NCBI GenBank assembly: GCA_018970325.1
Contig: JAGWWP010000008.1
Span: 1 to 59,651 of the forward strand
DNA: 59,651 nucleotides
DNA from: Cyanobacteria bacterium REEB446
GTDB taxonomy: Bacteria; Cyanobacteriota; Vampirovibrionia; LMEP-6097
Direction of reading: 5' to 3'
The stretch's first letter is position 1; each line of letters opens with the position of its first letter. Below, piece by piece: positions 7,880 through 15,849 of the stretch. The translations under genes were made by a program, and so were the position numbers. The notes under the pieces were generated by a model, which did no database searches, was not told the DNA's origin, and saw only the letters and a list, made by a program, of their open reading frames with translations.

Positions 7880-10054
7880 ATGATAAAAAAAATAAAGATG
7901 AACGGAGTAGCCTGTTTTGCATCTGATTCAAGTATAGAAATCGAATTAGCAAAAAATAATTTATTCTATGGGTTAAACGGTAGTGGAAAAACAACTATTA
8001 GTCGATTTTTAGATTATGGTAATAAGGATAATTTTAAAAATTGTACTGTAGAGCCAGATCTTTTCCAGAATCAGGATTTTAAGATTTTTGTTTATAATGA
8101 AGATTTTATTCAAAAGAACTTCTTAAGTTCAAACACTTTGGATGGTGTTTTTACTTTAGGTGAGGATAACGTAGAAGCAGAGAAAACTATTCAGGCTGCT
8201 CAAAATAGTCTCAGAATAATTGAGGCTGAGAAAGAAAAAAAATTAGAAGACAAACGCTTATTACAAGAAGATTTTAATAAAAAGAAAGGACAGATTAAAG
8301 ACGATATCTTTCGTTCAAAAAAGATAATAGAAAGAAAACATAGAGAGTTATATGAGCTTTTAGAGAGTAAAAATAGTAAAGAAACTTTCTACGAGAAAGT
8401 CTCGAATACTCAACGAAGTGAGAATATAGTAAAGGATTTTAAGGAATTAAATGAGGAGGCAGGACTTTTAGCAACATCTGATAATGTACACAAAAAAAAA
8501 TTAGAGTTAATTTCACAAGAGATAAGTAATGAATTGGCTCAAATTGATTCAAGCTCACTTTTTCAGGAAATCATACAAGCTTCAGGTGATTCATATCTAC
8601 AAGACTTAATTAAAAAACTTCAAAACTCTGATTGGGTGAGGCAAGGCTTAGATAAATATCTTGCTTCTTCTGAAAAGAAGTGTCCTTTTTGTCAGCAAAA
8701 AATCGACTTGAGTATTCATCAAGAACTTGAAAAAGTATTTGATCAAGTTTATACGTCTAAAATACAAGACCTTAGGGGTCATCTTGAGCAATATAAAAAG
8801 AATAATGATGAAATACTAAGATTAATAGATGTATCTGAAAAATCAAATCCAGACCTTCAACAGGTTCCTAGTTACTTAACTGCAAAAGATAGATTAGAAA
8901 AGGCTTTGAGTAAAAATATCTCTATATTACAAGAAAAAATAGTATCACCGCATCAATCTTTAGCAATGCAGTCACTTGAAAATCTTATTAAAGATTTTAA
9001 TAAAGAACTTTCTAATCAAAACCAACGTATCAATAATTTTAATGAAAGTATCTCTAATAGAAGTGAGAAAAGAAAAGAACTTATTATTTGCCTGTGGCAA
9101 ACAATTCGTAATGAACATGACTCAGAAATTCAGAGTTTTAACAAAGAGGAACAAGAATATAAGGGTAAAGATAGTCAATTAAGTAGCAAGATTAAAGAAT
9201 TAGATAATCAAATTCAACAAAAGAAGAGAATTATTGAAGATAACCAAAATAAAATAACTAGTATCACTCCGTCTATAAAGAGTATTAATAATAAACTAGA
9301 AAGCTCTGGAATACAGGGCTTTGAAATTACGGAATACTCCTTTAATCACTATAAAATTGTTAGAGATAATGATTCAAATGATCAATCTGTTTTTAAAACA
9401 TTAAGCGAGGGAGAAAAAACACTTATTAGTTTTCTGTATTTTTTAGAACTTATAAAAGGAAATATTAAGAATCAATCTCAGATTGATTCTTCAAAGAGAA
9501 TTATAGTGATAGATGATCCTATTTCAAGTCTTTCTCATAATTTAATTTATGAGATTGGTTGTTTAATTAAAAAAGAAGTTCTTAAGAATGACTTTGCTCA
9601 GGTAATAATTTTTACTCACAGCTTATTTTTCTTTCATGAGTTTACTAAACGTGATCAAAAGGACAATAAATGCAATAAATATTTTCGAGTTGCAAAAGAT
9701 TCTTTTACTAAAATTACAGAAATAAGTTCAAGACAGATTCGTAATCATTATGAAGATTATTGGTTCACTTTGCGTGAATATAAAAAAACTAACTGCCAAT
9801 CAGTTCTTATACCTAATGCTATTCGCAATATACTGGAATATTTCCGTGACTTTGTAAGATTAGAAGATTGGAGCGGGAAAATCCCTGACTCGTTAAACAG
9901 ACTTATAGACAGAGAATCACATTCAGATGATGTTAATATATATGGTTTCCGAGATACTGACTACGATAAGCTTTTAGAAGATTTTGAAGATGTTTTTAAA
10001 AAAATTGGTCATGAACCCCATTTTATAAGCATGATGGGAGATTCGCTCAATTAG
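7880..10054 (+). CDS. RloC/PrrC-like anticodon nuclease with zinc hook
   Basis: Predicted toxin of 724 residues that would cut a tRNA in the anticodon loop when the restriction complex is attacked. It has an ABC-type ATPase of the AAA_13 family: Walker A GLNGSGKTT at residues 31-39, a long coiled coil broken by a CPFC zinc-hook-like pair at 268-271, signature LSEGEKT, Walker B IIVIDDPISS, and switch His in IIFTHS. The C-terminal domain holds R649, E653 and H681 (IRNILEYF, then RESHSD). This spacing resembles the Arg-x3-Glu...His triad of PrrC/RloC (four residues, then about 30). RloC is about this long; PrrC is shorter and lacks the hook. GGAG 9 bp before ATG 7880 supports this start over an earlier in-frame ATG that overlaps rhuM. 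It lies between hsdS and hsdR, as prrC does. Family assignment is by motif, not by search. Confidence 0.75.
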   Translation: MIKKIKMNGVACFASDSSIEIELAKNNLFYGLNGSGKTTISRFLDYGNKDNFKNCTVEPDLFQNQDFKIFVYNEDFIQKNFLSSNTLDGVFTLGEDNVEAEKTIQAAQNSLRIIEAEKEKKLEDKRLLQEDFNKKKGQIKDDIFRSKKIIERKHRELYELLESKNSKETFYEKVSNTQRSENIVKDFKELNEEAGLLATSDNVHKKKLELISQEISNELAQIDSSSLFQEIIQASGDSYLQDLIKKLQNSDWVRQGLDKYLASSEKKCPFCQQKIDLSIHQELEKVFDQVYTSKIQDLRGHLEQYKKNNDEILRLIDVSEKSNPDLQQVPSYLTAKDRLEKALSKNISILQEKIVSPHQSLAMQSLENLIKDFNKELSNQNQRINNFNESISNRSEKRKELIICLWQTIRNEHDSEIQSFNKEEQEYKGKDSQLSSKIKELDNQIQQKKRIIEDNQNKITSITPSIKSINNKLESSGIQGFEITEYSFNHYKIVRDNDSNDQSVFKTLSEGEKTLISFLYFLELIKGNIKNQSQIDSSKRIIVIDDPISSLSHNLIYEIGCLIKKEVLKNDFAQVIIFTHSLFFFHEFTKRDQKDNKCNKYFRVAKDSFTKITEISSRQIRNHYEDYWFTLREYKKTNCQSVLIPNAIRNILEYFRDFVRLEDWSGKIPDSLNRLIDRESHSDDVNIYGFRDTDYDKLLEDFEDVFKKIGHEPHFISMMGDSLN

Positions 10055-10080
10055 TAAGCTCTTTTAAGGAAAATAAAATC

Positions 10081-11244
10081 ATGAACAAACAAGAAATACT
10101 AGAAATAATAAGCAGAGGGGAAGATACTCAGAACCAATTCAAGGCTGATATTACAAGTGAAGTATCACTAGCTCAAGAGATGGTCGCTATGAGTAATACC
10201 CGTGGAGGAAAAATTTTCATTGGGGTTACTGATAAGGGTACTATAGCTGGTCTAACAAGAAATGACATGGAACGTCTTAGTAACTTAGTTTCTAATGCTG
10301 CTTCTCAACATGTTAAACCTGCAATTAATCCGATTACTACAAATGTATCACTAGAAGAGGGTTTGATTACGATAGTTGAAATACCATTAGGTATTTCTAA
10401 GCCATATATGGATAAGGATGGGGTGATTTGGGTTAAGAGTGGTGCTGATAAACGAAAAGCTACCGCAAGAGAAGAGCTTCAGAGACTTTACCAAAACGCA
10501 GGTTTACTTCATGCTGACGAAACCCTACTCCCAGAAATGACCATTCAGCAAGACATAGATGAAAAAGAATTTGCACGTTTTTTTGAAAAAGAGTTTGGTG
10601 AGACCGTTTCAGAGCAAGAGCTTTCAATAGATAAACTATTCACTAATTTAAATTTAAGTAAAGCTAATGCGTTAAACCTCGCTGCTGCATTGCTTTTCGG
10701 TAAAAACAATAGATTTAAACTACCAGCTTTTAGTATAAAATGTGTCACTTATCCATCGGAGGATATTCATAGCAGTGCGTATATAGATAGTAAAGATTGC
10801 TATGGTAATGCAAGAGAGCTTTTCGATGATGCCTTTGCTTTTATTCAAAGGAATTTAAGGAATATACAGAACGGGCAGAATGTTAATTCTATCGGTGAAT
10901 TAGAAATTCCTAAAGTAGTCCTAGAGGAGCTTTTAACTAATGCGATTATCCATCGTGATTATTTTATTACAGCACCGATAAGAATATTCGTATTCTCTAA
11001 TCGTGTCGAAATCATAAGTCCAGGGCATTTACCAAATAATTTAACTGTAGAGAATATTAAAAATGGAAATTCTAATATGCGAAACCCTGTCTTAAGCTCA
11101 TTCGCTACGAAGATATTACCTTATAGAGGTCTAGGGAATGGTATTAGAAGGGCTATTAAAGTTTATCCAGAAATAGATTTTATAGATGATAGGGCGGGGA
11201 ATGAATTCAGGTGTGTTATTCATAGGCGAGTTATAAAATTATGA
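10081..11244 (+). CDS. AlbA_2/Schlafen-type putative DNA-binding ATPase
   Basis: The N-terminal domain (residues 10-120) is AlbA_2 (Schlafen-like): EDTQNQFKADI, then MVAMSNTRGGKIFIGVTDKG, the classic 'E...E.K......i.AfaNt.GG.i.iGv.d.G' pattern. The C-terminal half (about 270-387) is the associated GHKL-like ATPase/helix-turn-helix part: VVLEELLTNAIIHRDYF, then RVEIISPGHLPNN and YRGLGNGIRRA. Such proteins are annotated as transcription regulators or helicase-like proteins and are frequent beside type I restriction genes. The 387-residue length is normal. It lies 26 bp after the anticodon-nuclease gene, with aaggaa before the start. Its task in the locus is unknown; a control role over the toxin is possible but unproven. 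Confidence 0.8.
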   Translation: MNKQEILEIISRGEDTQNQFKADITSEVSLAQEMVAMSNTRGGKIFIGVTDKGTIAGLTRNDMERLSNLVSNAASQHVKPAINPITTNVSLEEGLITIVEIPLGISKPYMDKDGVIWVKSGADKRKATAREELQRLYQNAGLLHADETLLPEMTIQQDIDEKEFARFFEKEFGETVSEQELSIDKLFTNLNLSKANALNLAAALLFGKNNRFKLPAFSIKCVTYPSEDIHSSAYIDSKDCYGNARELFDDAFAFIQRNLRNIQNGQNVNSIGELEIPKVVLEELLTNAIIHRDYFITAPIRIFVFSNRVEIISPGHLPNNLTVENIKNGNSNMRNPVLSSFATKILPYRGLGNGIRRAIKVYPEIDFIDDRAGNEFRCVIHRRVIKL

Positions 11245-11260
11245 AGGTGAAATTAAAATC

Positions 11261-11336
11261 ATGACCAATTATGTCCAATTCCATGTCCCATTATGTCCCA
11301 TTCCATGTCCAATTAGTCCCATTCCATGTCCCATTT
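11261..11336. repeat. 22-bp tandem repeat (about 3.4 units)
   Basis: A compound array in which ATGTCC(A/C)ATT and ATGTCC(A/C)ATTCC alternate in 10- and 12-bp steps. This gives a 22-bp period from 11271 to about 11336, with one partial unit before it and one base lost in the last unit. It fills the gap between the AlbA_2 gene and the truncated dinD. There are no spacers, so it is not a CRISPR array. Confidence 0.85.
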
Positions 11337-11422
11337 ATAATGCAAGAAATATTCAAAAGGATCTCTCTATACTGTAAAATCTCCTCATATCTCAGCTCAA
11401 GCAATCAATATGTTACAAAATT

Positions 11423-11695
11423 ATGAAAATGAAGAAACAAATAATTCAACGCCTACATAAAAATTTTGAAGAATTTGCTCAAAAACAAGGAAAGCTAACT
11501 TACTGGTATGCACGGGATTTTCAAGAATTATTAGAATATACAAAGTGGGAAAACTTTGAGAAGACTATCATTCGTGTCGGCTCTAGCTCAGGGCGTGAAA
11601 TAAAGGACTATATGCTAACCCGTTATGCATGCTATCTCATTGCTCAAAATGGTGATCCTCAAAAAGATAGTATTGCATTAGGAGACCTAAACTAA
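11423..11695 (+). pseudogene. DinD remnant, truncated and internally deleted
   Basis: Ninety residues match the start of DinD: YWYARDFQELLEYTKWENF, then GREIKDYMLTRYACYLIAQN and GDPQKDSIA. Compared with the copy at 4384, about 30 residues between FEKTI and GREIK are missing, and everything after about residue 118 of the full protein is gone. The frame ends 2 bp before hsdR, so this scrap may still be translated and coupled to hsdR. It lacks most of the family domain and is unlikely to keep DinD function. Confidence 0.75.
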
Positions 11696-11697
11696 TC

Positions 11698-14600
11698 ATG
11701 CAAAACCTAGCCCCAGCCTATGATGAAAAACTTCTTTCCCAAATCCCAGCCTTAAAGCAGCTGATCAACTTAGGCTATACATACCTAAGTCCTAAAGAGG
11801 CTTTAGCCGAAAGATATAATAAAAACTCGAATATTCTTTTAGAAAGGATTTTAGCTGAGCAGTTAAAAAAAATTAATCGCATAAATTATAGAGGTGAAGA
11901 ATATCTTTTTAGTGAAGAGAATATTCAGGCAGCGATTCAGAAACTTAAAAACCCTCAATACGATGGACTTTTAAAGACTAGTGAAGATGTCTATGATTTG
12001 TTGACTTTAGGCTGTTCTCTAGCACAGTCTGTAGAAGGTGATTTAAAAAGTCATTCTTTTAAATATATTGATTTTAAGGATATTGAAAATAATGTTTTTC
12101 ATGTCACTGCTGAGTTCTCCGTAGAACGTAATCGCAGTACTGAGCCTAGAAGACCAGATATAGTAGTTTTCGTTAATGGCATCCCTTTAATCGTCATGGA
12201 GTGTAAGAAACCTAGTGTAGATCTTGCTGAAGCAGTTACGCAGCTCCTTTCATATCAAAGAGATGAAAATATTCCTAAATTATTTATCTATTCACAGATT
12301 TTAATAGCTATAAATAGCCGTGAAGCTAAATATGCGACTACTGGAGCTGCTGGTGAATACTGGGGAATTTGGCGAGAGTTAGAGTCTAAGGATGAGGAGA
12401 TACAGCGATCTGTTTCTAAGAAGCTTTCTTCTGCACAGAAAGATGAACTTTTTCAGGGTGAATTTAGTAAAGCTCGCAGGCACTTTAATATTCAAGACCA
12501 AGCTGGGAAAAGACTTCTCACTGAGCAGGATAAATTAATTTTTAGTTTATGTAGGAGAGACAGGCTTTTAGACTTAGTTTTTAATTATATGATCTATGAT
12601 TCTGGTAATAAAAAAATCGCTAGATATCAGCAGTATTTTGTTATTAGGTCTACTATGGCAAGAATTTCAGCGCCACTTAATGGCACTTTTGCCGAAATTG
12701 GAGTTCGGCAACAGTACCCTAATTTAGAGCGTAATGGTGGGATAATCTGGCACACTCAAGGTTCTGGCAAGTCTTTAACTATGGTTATGTTGGTTAGAGC
12801 TATTACCATGTCTAAAGATATTTCTAATCCTAGAATACTTTTAGTTACTGATAGAGAAGATTTAGATAAACAGCTTACTAATACTTTTAAAGCCTGTGGG
12901 CTAAGCATGAAGAAAGCTAGTTCTGGACGTAATTTAATAGCTCATTTGAAAAATCAGGAATCGATTATAACTACTTTAATCCATAAATTTGATAAAGCTT
13001 TAAATGCTGAAAGCTTTCAAGATGAGTCTGGGAATATCTTTGTTCTGGTAGATGAAAGTCATAGAACGAATTTCGGTAATTTGCATGCAAGTATGCGTAA
13101 AATGTTACCGAATGCCTGCTATTTAGGTTTTACAGGAACGCCACTATTAAAGGCAGAGAAAAATAATTTTTCAAAATTTGGTGGTTTAATTGAGCCGCAT
13201 TATTCAATTAGACAGGCAGTAGAAGATAAAGCCGTGGTGCCGCTTCTCTATGAGGCTAGGTTGGTGGATATTTCACAGAATGAAGCTGCTATAGATTTAT
13301 GGTTCGAAAGGCACACTGTAGACCTTTCTAAAGACCAGAAGACAAGCTTAAAGAAAAAATATTCCAGTCCTAAAATGCTTCAGAAAACAGATCAAGTAAT
13401 CTATATGGTGGCTTTTGATATTAATGAACATTTTATGAAAAACTGGCAGGGAACTGGTTTTAAAGCTCAGTTAGTTACTCCGAATAAAAAGACTGCGATT
13501 AAGTATTATAACTATCTTAGGGATTTAGGTTCAATTAAGTCAGCTGTGATTATCTCTCCTCCACAGGATTTAGAGGGTACTGATGATGAAGGTGATGTTT
13601 CTGAAGTAAATCATTTCTGGCAGCAGATGATGGAAAAATATGGTACAGAAAAAAATTATACGGATTCTATTATTAATGAATTTAAAAATGGTGATGAATT
13701 AGAAATAATCATAGTCGTAGATAAGCTGCTCACTGGCTTTGATGCACCTAAAAATACAGTACTCTATCTTTGCAGGACTTTAAAAGAACATACACTCTTG
13801 CAGGCTATCGCTAGAGTAAATAGGCTAGCTGAGGCTAAAGAGTTTGGTTATATTATTGATTATGCAAATGTAGTCTCTGAGCTTGATAAGGCTTTTAATA
13901 TTTACGATGCGTTAGAAGGCTATGATAAGACTGATTTAGAGGGAGCTTTTGCAAATATAGACATGGAGATTAGCCGCTTAGCACAGGTTAATTCTAATCT
14001 CTGGGATATTTTTAAAGAAGTTCAGAATAAAACTGATCATGAAGCTCTTCAGCAAGAATTAGCTGAAGATAGTCTGAGAGAAGAATTTTATGATGCTTTA
14101 AATGAATATAGTAAGGTATTAAAAATAGCATTATCTTCGGAAAAGTTTATTAGGAATGAGCCCCAGCCTAAGATTAATCGTTATAAGCATGATTTGAGAT
14201 ATTTTTATAATCTTAAAGAAGCAGTTAAGCAGCGTTATGCTGATACAGTTGATTTTAAAAAATATGATAAAAAAATTGAAAAGCTCATGAACACCTATAT
14301 CTATGCTAATGAAATAGTACCTTTAAATCAGCCCGTTAATATTTTTAGTGAAGAGTCTTTTAATCAGTTGAAATCAGGTAAAGGGCATTATGCTAATTTA
14401 AGTGTCGCGGCTAAAGCAGATGAGTTAGCTAGTGTTATGAAAAAGGAAATCGTGGAGAAGCTTGCATTAGAAGACCCAGTCTATTACCAGTCTTTATCTG
14501 AAAGAATACAGAAGACTATAGAGGAGTTTAGAAATAAGCAGATAAGCGATGTTGAATACTTACAAGAAATGATTGATGTGAGAAATAATAAAATCACTCA

Positions 14601-15000
14601 TAAAAAAAGAGAGGATATACCAGCTGAAATCAGTAATAACGATGAAGCCGCTGCTTATTATTCAGCCATAAAACCCTTTTACATTAGGTATCTTGAGGAC
14701 GACGTAAACGCAGAAATTGAAGTTCGGGTAAACTGCCAAAATGAACCAAGTGAAGCTTCTAAAACAGTTAAGCTAAATGAGCTTACCGTTTTAACTGCTT
14801 TAAAATTTATTCAGATACTTGATTTAGAACAGAAAGTAGATTTTTGGAATGATGAAAATGCTGTAAAAAAAGTAATGAATTTAATGGATGATTTTTTCTA
14901 TGATGAAATTAAAGCTATTCATCGGCTTCAGCTCTCTACTGATGATATGGATGAGATTATAGATAAAGTTATGCAGATAGCTAAATATAGGAGAAGCTAA
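11698..15000 (+). CDS. hsdR: Type I restriction endonuclease subunit R
   Basis: HsdR translocates DNA with ATP and cuts it far from the recognition site. The 1100-residue protein has a PD-(D/E)xK nuclease with D154 in RRPDIVVF and E168/K170 in IVMECKK. A superfamily 2 helicase core follows, with Walker A GSGKS at 355-359, DESH at 452, GFTGTPL near 480 and the VI-like AIARVNRLAEAKEFG. A long C-terminal helical region binds HsdM. ATG 11698 follows a dinD remnant by 2 bp. Two extra peptides stand out, GTFAEIGVRQQYP at 329-341 just before the helicase core and DVNAEIEVRVN near 1003. Both are encoded by copies of the dispersed repeat described at 22182. Whether the enzyme tolerates them is unknown, but the frame is intact. 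Confidence 0.96.
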   Translation: MQNLAPAYDEKLLSQIPALKQLINLGYTYLSPKEALAERYNKNSNILLERILAEQLKKINRINYRGEEYLFSEENIQAAIQKLKNPQYDGLLKTSEDVYDLLTLGCSLAQSVEGDLKSHSFKYIDFKDIENNVFHVTAEFSVERNRSTEPRRPDIVVFVNGIPLIVMECKKPSVDLAEAVTQLLSYQRDENIPKLFIYSQILIAINSREAKYATTGAAGEYWGIWRELESKDEEIQRSVSKKLSSAQKDELFQGEFSKARRHFNIQDQAGKRLLTEQDKLIFSLCRRDRLLDLVFNYMIYDSGNKKIARYQQYFVIRSTMARISAPLNGTFAEIGVRQQYPNLERNGGIIWHTQGSGKSLTMVMLVRAITMSKDISNPRILLVTDREDLDKQLTNTFKACGLSMKKASSGRNLIAHLKNQESIITTLIHKFDKALNAESFQDESGNIFVLVDESHRTNFGNLHASMRKMLPNACYLGFTGTPLLKAEKNNFSKFGGLIEPHYSIRQAVEDKAVVPLLYEARLVDISQNEAAIDLWFERHTVDLSKDQKTSLKKKYSSPKMLQKTDQVIYMVAFDINEHFMKNWQGTGFKAQLVTPNKKTAIKYYNYLRDLGSIKSAVIISPPQDLEGTDDEGDVSEVNHFWQQMMEKYGTEKNYTDSIINEFKNGDELEIIIVVDKLLTGFDAPKNTVLYLCRTLKEHTLLQAIARVNRLAEAKEFGYIIDYANVVSELDKAFNIYDALEGYDKTDLEGAFANIDMEISRLAQVNSNLWDIFKEVQNKTDHEALQQELAEDSLREEFYDALNEYSKVLKIALSSEKFIRNEPQPKINRYKHDLRYFYNLKEAVKQRYADTVDFKKYDKKIEKLMNTYIYANEIVPLNQPVNIFSEESFNQLKSGKGHYANLSVAAKADELASVMKKEIVEKLALEDPVYYQSLSERIQKTIEEFRNKQISDVEYLQEMIDVRNNKITHKKREDIPAEISNNDEAAAYYSAIKPFYIRYLEDDVNAEIEVRVNCQNEPSEASKTVKLNELTVLTALKFIQILDLEQKVDFWNDENAVKKVMNLMDDFFYDEIKAIHRLQLSTDDMDEIIDKVMQIAKYRRS
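12682..12718 (+). repeat. Dispersed palindromic element, short copy in hsdR
   Basis: A 37-bp copy with both ends and no middle: ggcacttttgccgaa (12682-12696) pairs with ttcggcaacagtacc (12704-12718) at 13 of 15 positions. The flanks are ttaat and ctaat, so element plus one flank is 42 bp, or 14 codons, and the frame is kept. Confidence 0.75.
14695..14737 (+). repeat. Dispersed element, right-half copy in hsdR
   Basis: Matches bases 22260-22302 of the full element at 35 of 43 positions without gaps. It encodes EDDVNAEIEVRVNC, compared with EDDENVEIGVRQQC in the full copy. Confidence 0.75.
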
Positions 15001-15003
15001 TTA

Positions 15004-15783
15004 GTGAAAGACCTAAACGCAGAAATTGCAGTTGGCAAGCAGCACCTAAAGCTAAGGTTCACTAAACGTAAAACGCTTAGTATCGCTGTATTAGCAGATT
15101 TAAGCATATTAGTAACAGCACCTTGTGGAACAGAAGCTTCATTAATAGAGGAAAAGTTAAAAAAGAGAGAAAGCTGGATTAAAGCTCAATTAGATTTTTT
15201 CGCTAAACCTCGCAGTTTCTTTACTGAAAAGAAATATATCAGTGGAGAGTCACACCTCTATCTAGGAAGGCAGTATAGGCTTAAGTTACATAAATTAGAT
15301 GATGCTAGCCCGAAACTTATTAAAGCTGGTACTTACCTCCATGTTTACTCAGATGATTTATCTCAAGAAGTCATTTCTCAGACTTTAGAGTCTTGGTATC
15401 GCAGTCAAGCAGAAAAATATTTTTCTAGAATTTTATTAGATTCCTTTAAAAAATTCCGCCGTCATTATACGAATTTTGTTATGGACTTTAATTCTAGATT
15501 GAGTTCTGCTGATGCGGGCTATGTCTCATTAAAAAAAGTGGAGTTTCCTAGACTTTTTGTACGTAAGATGAAAACTCGCTGGGGATCACTTTCTTTAAAG
15601 GCTAATTTAACTTTAAATCTAGAGTTAATTAAAGCTTCGCCTGAATGTATCGAATATGTAATTTTTCATGAACTCTGTCACCTAGTGCATCATAATCATA
15701 GTAAAGAGTTTTTTCTGCTTTTAAATAGGATCTTACCTAATGCCGCTAAGTTAAAGGATAAGCTTGAGAATTTTTCTGCTTAA
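15004..15783 (+). CDS. YgjP-like zinc metallopeptidase (DUF45)
   Basis: The 259-residue protein matches the YgjP/DUF45 (COG1451) family. KTRWGSLSLKANLTLN lies near 196, followed by the zinc motif HELCH at residues 222-226 and HHNHSKEFF with a third ligand. These small metallopeptidases are related to the M48/SprT group. They are often encoded directly after hsdR, as here (3-bp gap), but their substrate is not known. The GTG at 15004 is the only reasonable start. The first residues, DLNAEIAVGKQH, are encoded by sequence resembling the dispersed repeat, so the N-terminus may have been replaced or extended by it. Confidence 0.88.
   Translation: MKDLNAEIAVGKQHLKLRFTKRKTLSIAVLADLSILVTAPCGTEASLIEEKLKKRESWIKAQLDFFAKPRSFFTEKKYISGESHLYLGRQYRLKLHKLDDASPKLIKAGTYLHVYSDDLSQEVISQTLESWYRSQAEKYFSRILLDSFKKFRRHYTNFVMDFNSRLSSADAGYVSLKKVEFPRLFVRKMKTRWGSLSLKANLTLNLELIKASPECIEYVIFHELCHLVHHNHSKEFFLLLNRILPNAAKLKDKLENFSA
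15013..15046 (+). repeat. Dispersed element, right-end copy at a gene start
   Basis: ctaaacgcagaaattg followed by cagttggcaagcagcacc parallels the right end of the full copy (22269-22302), with one extra base. It encodes LNAEIAVGKQH in the same frame as the other copies. Confidence 0.55.
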
Positions 15784-15837
15784 GGTCTCTATATTTAACT
15801 AATAGAATTCTAATTTCTTAGATTCTATAAAATTGTT

Positions 15838-15843
15838 TATAAT
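15838..15843 (+). promoter_or_regulatory. Possible -10 box for a leaderless SNF2 transcript
   Basis: TATAAT lies 6 bases before ATG 15850, so transcription would start at or near the start codon. The paralogous gene at 19656 has TATAAT at exactly the same distance. No good -35 box is visible. Confidence 0.4.
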
Positions 15844-15849
15844 AGGCAC

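Noticed and set aside
11261-11336. Tandem repeat considered as CRISPR
   Set aside because: Units are 10-12 bp, directly adjoining and without unique spacers; no cas gene is present.
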